Source: Zooshikella harenae | Lineage (GTDB): Bacteria; Pseudomonadota; Gammaproteobacteria; Pseudomonadales; Zooshikellaceae | Length of the DNA: 34,207 bases | Direction of reading: 5' to 3' | Assembly: GCF_018837975.1 (NCBI RefSeq) | Contig: NZ_JAGSOY010000050.1 | Coordinates: forward strand, 1 to 34,207 | Shown: positions 30,636 to 34,207 of the stretch, in pieces | Layout of the letters: each line of letters starts with the position of its first letter | Numbering within the stretch: position 1 is the stretch's first letter | Program-made: the position numbers and the translations under genes | The notes under the pieces: model-generated | Seen by the model: only the letters and a program-made list of their open reading frames with translations | Databases searched by the model: none | What the model was told of the DNA's origin: nothing

Positions 30636-30664
30636 AGCGCGTTTTGCGGATAAGTCTTTTAGTC

Positions 30665-31963
30665 ATGAAGTTTCCAGGCAAGCGCAAAGTTAAGCATTAC
30701 TTCCCTGTGGGTACTCCACGTCCCTTTTCCCCTGAGCGTGATCTCATCGCTGAAGCTGTCTATCCCTTGGTTGGTGTTGAACAAACGCTGGTAGACATAG
30801 AAGCCCATGTCTCTTATGAATTCATGGAAAAGTATGGCATTCAGCCTGGAACCTCAGTATTACCAAGTGCTGAAGTGGGGGAAGTGATACTTGCAGATCT
30901 AACTGCCCAAGGCTTAATTTGCAATCAACAAGCGGGTAGTACTATTGGTAACACATTGCATAACTTTTCTATCTTAGCTGACGCTCCTGCGATTCAGCTA
31001 GGAGTAATGGCTGATCCTATCCATGTTGGTTCACCTGCATACCACTTCCTCAGAACGACCAGTACCCGTGTTAACTTAGACTATATGCAACCAGTAGGTA
31101 GTATTGGCCGGGCATTGACGTTAATAACACCTGATAGTGAACGTAGTTTTGTCATTCTGCCTGGAGACATGGACTTGCTCAAACCAGAGTCTATTCCTGA
31201 AGAAGCTTTTGAGCATGCATCTGCTGTTGTATTCAATGCTTACCTGTTTCGTACACGTGAGCATGGCACTATCTATGAGGCAATGGAAAAAAGTATTGAG
31301 CTTGCCAAAGCCAGAAACTTACCTGTGGGTTTAACGTTGGGTACGCACTTTATGGTTTCTGAGTACCGTGATGAAATCGAAGCATTTATTCGTGCTCACG
31401 TTAACTTGATTGCCTGTAACGAAGATGAAGCTGAAGCACTGACAGGAGAGGCTGACCCTCTCGGTGCCATGGATAAACTATTAGACATGGCTGATATGGT
31501 GCTACTGACAGCAGGACCTGCGGGTTTATACTTTGGTGGCTACACTGATGAGCAATGTGCAAGAATTACCAAGTACCCGCTAAAGTCAGGTGTTATCCCT
31601 GAATACAACCGTTACGAATTCTCCCGGCCATTACTCAAAGAGGATTGCGAAGAGCCTATTAAAGTTATTTCGCACATAAGTCCATTTATGGGCGGGCCTG
31701 AACGTATTGTAAATACCAATGGTGCAGGTGATGGTGCATTAGCGGCCTTACTGCATGATATGGCAGCGAACCGTTTCCACCTTAAAGTCATGCCAAGCTC
31801 AAGTAAGCACGATCGTAATTACATGACGTATTCTTCTTTTGCTCAAGTTTGTAAATATGCAAACCGGGTAAGTTATGAAATTCTTGTGCAAAGCTCACCA
31901 CGCTTAGCTCATGGTTTACCAGAGCGAGAAGACAGCTTGGAAGAAGCTTATTGGGATATGTAG
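30665..31963 (+). CDS. gsk: Inosine-guanosine kinase
   Basis: The 432-aa cytoplasmic enzyme phosphorylates inosine and guanosine with ATP in purine salvage. It belongs to the PfkB sugar kinase family and is very close to E. coli Gsk throughout. The start MKFPGKRKVKHYFPVG matches E. coli MKFPGKRKSKHYFPV. Internal blocks IGNTLHNFSILAD, NEDEAEALTGEADPL and SPFMGGPERI are conserved, as is the C-terminal LPEREDSLEEAYWDM. The PfkB signature NTNGAGDGALAALLHD contains the catalytic aspartate. I chose ATG 30665 by this homology; the same frame is open seven codons further up to a TTG at 30644, which has no family support. It has its own promoter and a terminator at 31999-32021. It is probably a core gene marking the chromosomal edge of the inserted cluster. 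Confidence 0.96.
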   Translation: MKFPGKRKVKHYFPVGTPRPFSPERDLIAEAVYPLVGVEQTLVDIEAHVSYEFMEKYGIQPGTSVLPSAEVGEVILADLTAQGLICNQQAGSTIGNTLHNFSILADAPAIQLGVMADPIHVGSPAYHFLRTTSTRVNLDYMQPVGSIGRALTLITPDSERSFVILPGDMDLLKPESIPEEAFEHASAVVFNAYLFRTREHGTIYEAMEKSIELAKARNLPVGLTLGTHFMVSEYRDEIEAFIRAHVNLIACNEDEAEALTGEADPLGAMDKLLDMADMVLLTAGPAGLYFGGYTDEQCARITKYPLKSGVIPEYNRYEFSRPLLKEDCEEPIKVISHISPFMGGPERIVNTNGAGDGALAALLHDMAANRFHLKVMPSSSKHDRNYMTYSSFAQVCKYANRVSYEILVQSSPRLAHGLPEREDSLEEAYWDM

Positions 31964-31998
31964 TTATTTTTAAGTAGCTTCGCTTAAGTCGACTTTAA

Positions 31999-32021
31999 AA
32001 AGCCAGGATTTTCCTGGCTTT
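31999..32021. terminator. Bidirectional intrinsic terminator between gsk and the SWIM gene
   Basis: AAAGCCAGGA (31999-32008) pairs perfectly with TCCTGGCTTT (32012-32021) around a TTT loop. It lies 36 bp after gsk on the plus strand. On the minus strand the hairpin is followed by a run of five Ts, so it can also end the convergent SWIM-gene transcript. The remaining DNA to 32195 holds nothing I can name. Confidence 0.8.
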
Positions 32022-32195
32022 GTTATTATTGATCCACTGTATTTCCAATAGATAAAAGACTTTAGTTGCTATTAATTAATACATCTTACGTTTTATACTT
32101 AAACTAAAACATAATGCGTCATTACGCAATAATGGGCAAAAATTAAACTCTGACTTTAAAATCAGCAAGATAGATCAATGAATCTTATTTATAGC

Positions 32196-34124
32196 CTATC
32201 CAGCCACTTTTTCGAAAACAAGTGCGTTTAATTCTTGCTGTAAACGCTTTTTGGGTTTGTGTTCAGAACGAATTCTAGCAATACGCTTTTCCCATTCCTT
32301 AATGCGATCATTATTTTTATACACTGCATACATTTTACGTAAATAATCCATGGCTGCTATATAAGACCTGGCATTTACTTCAGCAATTAATGACTCAACG
32401 ATTTTGTCCCAAATTGTTAATGCAATATTGGGGTGGGTGTCAGCAACGGCTTCTGCAACATTTTGTTGATGGCGGTGGTAGCGACTGAAAAATCGGTTAC
32501 TATTGTCTTTTTGGCTTTTTAAGTAGTATGCAACCACATCATCATTACGTTTTTCGTGAATGGCTATTGTAATGAGTAAGCTGTAGTCAGGAAAAATTCT
32601 TTTAAACTTACTTTCTTGAGGGTAAAGCACCTCTGGCTTAGGTAATGGCCAGTCTTGTTTACGATTATTTTTAGCCGTTAAATCAGGCCGCTGACCCACT
32701 TCTAAATAATTTAGAATTTTATTACGTACCTCATTCCAACAGTTTACTTTCTCACAGGCTTTTTGCAAACTTCGATAGGCCTCTAGAGAAGGCAACTCAA
32801 AAAAGCTTTGCGCATGGTAAGCAGCCATTAAGTCGTATTGACGGTTTTGTTTAGCCATCTCAGATAATTTTTTTTGCAGTTGGTTTGCTATTCCTGGCGA
32901 ATCCTCCAATGTTTTATAAAAACCATCAATACACCACTGTCGGGCTTTTTCGACTTCACCGATGCTTAGTAATTCATCGACAAGGTCTTGGTAATTTTCG
33001 CACTGCTCCACTTCTGTTTCCAGTAGAGATACTATTTTTTCAGATTGTTCACCTGCTTTTAAAGCTTTTATAATCTGTTCAACTAACTGTCTACGAGAAT
33101 AACGTTTAGAAAAGTTGCTGCTCGCGGATAACGTAGACATTGCTTTTAATTTATTTATAAGATTATCTGCAACGTGTTGCCAGTCAGTCGGCGTGTATCT
33201 TGAAAAATCGAATAGATTATAGACATTATCTAATACCCTAATATCGTCATTTAACTGCCGATCAATAATCCACAGTAGTTGATCTACAGGGGATAGGCTC
33301 GTATTAGGCAGTGCTTGTACAATAATTTCCATGCATTCGCCAATTTCGCTTGCTGTTTCACCTTCGTCATTGGCATTTTGTGCTTGATTATAGCCCTGTT
33401 GCCACAGATACTCCCCTAGCTGCAGAACATCATCTGCATGACCTTGCTTTAATAGTGCTTTTAACTGGATGCGAACGGGAGCATAATCTGGAATATTACT
33501 GTCATTGTCCCAGTGGTTAGACCAGGCATCGATTCGGCTTAGTTCCCTGATTTTTTTGTGTAATAATTTAACCTGCTGTTTAACACTACTATGATTAAAG
33601 CGATGACTTTCTAGAATTGCTTTTCTTATTTCAGGATATCTATTCGTTATTTCAACTAGTAAATCACACAGTTCTTCATGGCTTTTTTTAATCAGTACTT
33701 GATGTACTTGTAACTCATAACTGGAGAGCGTTGTTTCGCTATTAATTTCCAGAGAAGACGCATCATCTTCATCGTAATCGCCATAAAGCTCATAATAAAG
33801 ATCATCATCTTCCGTGAGTAATGGAAATTCCTTTGCGTTTTTCAAATACTGTCCAATTTTCAAAATCAATGCAACAGCATGTTTACAGTTTGCAGAGTAA
33901 GGACAGCTACAAGTACCAGTTAATTGGCCTTCTTCATCTAATAGTATGCGGGTTACGTAAAACTCAGTACCTTCAACTTCAGCAATCAACTCATCTTGTT
34001 CGGTGATAAAAATATCGCCTACATAATCGATATAGCCTTTACCACGCTTAACAATAGAAGCACCTGCCCAATCGTACAAATCATTCATGGTTAGCTTGCG
34101 GATAAACTGATGAATACTTGTCAT
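32196..34124 (-). CDS. SWIM zinc-finger domain protein of unknown function
   Basis: Starting at the ATG at 34124 the protein has 642 aa. A SWIM zinc finger near the N-terminus is seen as TCSCPYSANCKH (C72, C74, C80, H82), the CxCx(n)CxH pattern. SWIM fingers bind nucleic acid or partner proteins and occur in bacterial SNF2 helicases and in stand-alone proteins like this one. The finger is followed by an acidic stretch (DDDLYYELYGDYDEDD) and a long helical region that looks like repeated helical pairs. No helicase motifs are present. The frame is open to a TTG at 34190, but the ATG at 34124 has AAGAG upstream and is preferred. It converges on gsk and is not part of the cluster by orientation. 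Domain confident; function unknown. Confidence 0.8.
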   Translation of the reverse strand: MTSIHQFIRKLTMNDLYDWAGASIVKRGKGYIDYVGDIFITEQDELIAEVEGTEFYVTRILLDEEGQLTGTCSCPYSANCKHAVALILKIGQYLKNAKEFPLLTEDDDLYYELYGDYDEDDASSLEINSETTLSSYELQVHQVLIKKSHEELCDLLVEITNRYPEIRKAILESHRFNHSSVKQQVKLLHKKIRELSRIDAWSNHWDNDSNIPDYAPVRIQLKALLKQGHADDVLQLGEYLWQQGYNQAQNANDEGETASEIGECMEIIVQALPNTSLSPVDQLLWIIDRQLNDDIRVLDNVYNLFDFSRYTPTDWQHVADNLINKLKAMSTLSASSNFSKRYSRRQLVEQIIKALKAGEQSEKIVSLLETEVEQCENYQDLVDELLSIGEVEKARQWCIDGFYKTLEDSPGIANQLQKKLSEMAKQNRQYDLMAAYHAQSFFELPSLEAYRSLQKACEKVNCWNEVRNKILNYLEVGQRPDLTAKNNRKQDWPLPKPEVLYPQESKFKRIFPDYSLLITIAIHEKRNDDVVAYYLKSQKDNSNRFFSRYHRHQQNVAEAVADTHPNIALTIWDKIVESLIAEVNARSYIAAMDYLRKMYAVYKNNDRIKEWEKRIARIRSEHKPKKRLQQELNALVFEKVAG

Positions 34125-34176
34125 TACAACACTCTTAACTAGTCCATTTGCTATTGCTGGAGACACTTTTAGGTAA

Positions 34177-34195
34177 TTGTGGATCCACAACTATA
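34177..34195 (-). promoter_or_regulatory. Perfect 14-bp palindrome next to a -10 box upstream of the SWIM gene
   Basis: TTGTGGATCCACAA (34177-34190) is fully self-complementary. On the minus strand a TATAGT -10-like box (34195-34190) immediately precedes and touches it, so the palindrome would cover the start of transcription. It could be an operator or form a hairpin at the RNA 5' end. The -35 region would lie at or beyond the window edge. Confidence 0.35.
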
Positions 34196-34207
34196 CTCTG
34201 AGCACGG

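Noticed and set aside
30644-30664. TTG at 30644 as the start of gsk
   Set aside because: E. coli Gsk begins exactly at MKFPGKRK, which corresponds to ATG 30665, and the predicted transcription start is near 30642.
1-34207. CRISPR arrays, tRNA or rRNA genes, phage genes, an MbtH-like gene and a PPTase gene
   Set aside because: I looked for them and saw none. Activation of the carrier proteins must rely on a PPTase encoded elsewhere.

Overview
The window looks like chromosomal DNA of a moderately AT-rich, probably marine gammaproteobacterium. The best taxonomic evidence is an inosine-guanosine kinase (gsk) very close to the Escherichia coli protein, with a SWIM zinc-finger gene and an ISAs1-family transposase nearby. 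I cannot name a genus from the sequence alone.

Layout. Positions 1-370 hold the end of an ISAs1-family insertion sequence, with a truncated transposase on the minus strand. Positions 371-1230 are non-coding and rich in inverted repeats. Positions 1231-28518 are one biosynthetic gene cluster, all on the plus strand: a Bcr/CflA-type MFS exporter, an AurF-type diiron N-oxygenase, a SAM methyltransferase, a 2381-aa NRPS, a 5365-aa NRPS-PKS and a type II thioesterase. A promoter and a structured leader of about 320 nt follow, containing two strong terminators, and then an ABC-F ATPase (28936-30477). The window ends with two housekeeping-type genes facing each other: gsk (plus) and a SWIM zinc-finger protein (minus), with a shared terminator between them.

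How it works. The assembly line reads A(Gly?)-PCP-Cy-A(Cys, with embedded Ox)-PCP, then C-A(Ser)-PCP-E-Cy-A(Cys)-PCP-E-C-A(Gly?)-PCP-KS-AT-ACP-TE. It would make Gly, thiazole, D-Ser, D-thiazoline, Gly and malonate in that order. An amine N-oxygenase can turn the first glycine into an oxime, and an O-methyltransferase can cap the enol of the terminal pyrrolinone. This is the logic of the peptidyl-transferase inhibitor althiomycin (C16H17N5O6S2), and the gene order agrees with what I recall of the Serratia alb and Myxococcus alm clusters. The product call is an inference, but every domain agrees with it.

Most interesting points. (1) An ABC-F gene, a class that includes ribosome-protection factors, lies next to a cluster for a 50S-targeting antibiotic, behind what looks like a transcription attenuator. 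Its start codon overlaps the stop of a small reading frame that crosses both terminators. (2) The AurF-like enzyme keeps all seven diiron ligands at AurF spacing and is the natural candidate for oxime formation. (3) The first NRPS carries an N-terminal region of about 370 aa that I cannot assign. (4) Degenerate ISAs1-like ends occur on both sides of the cluster.
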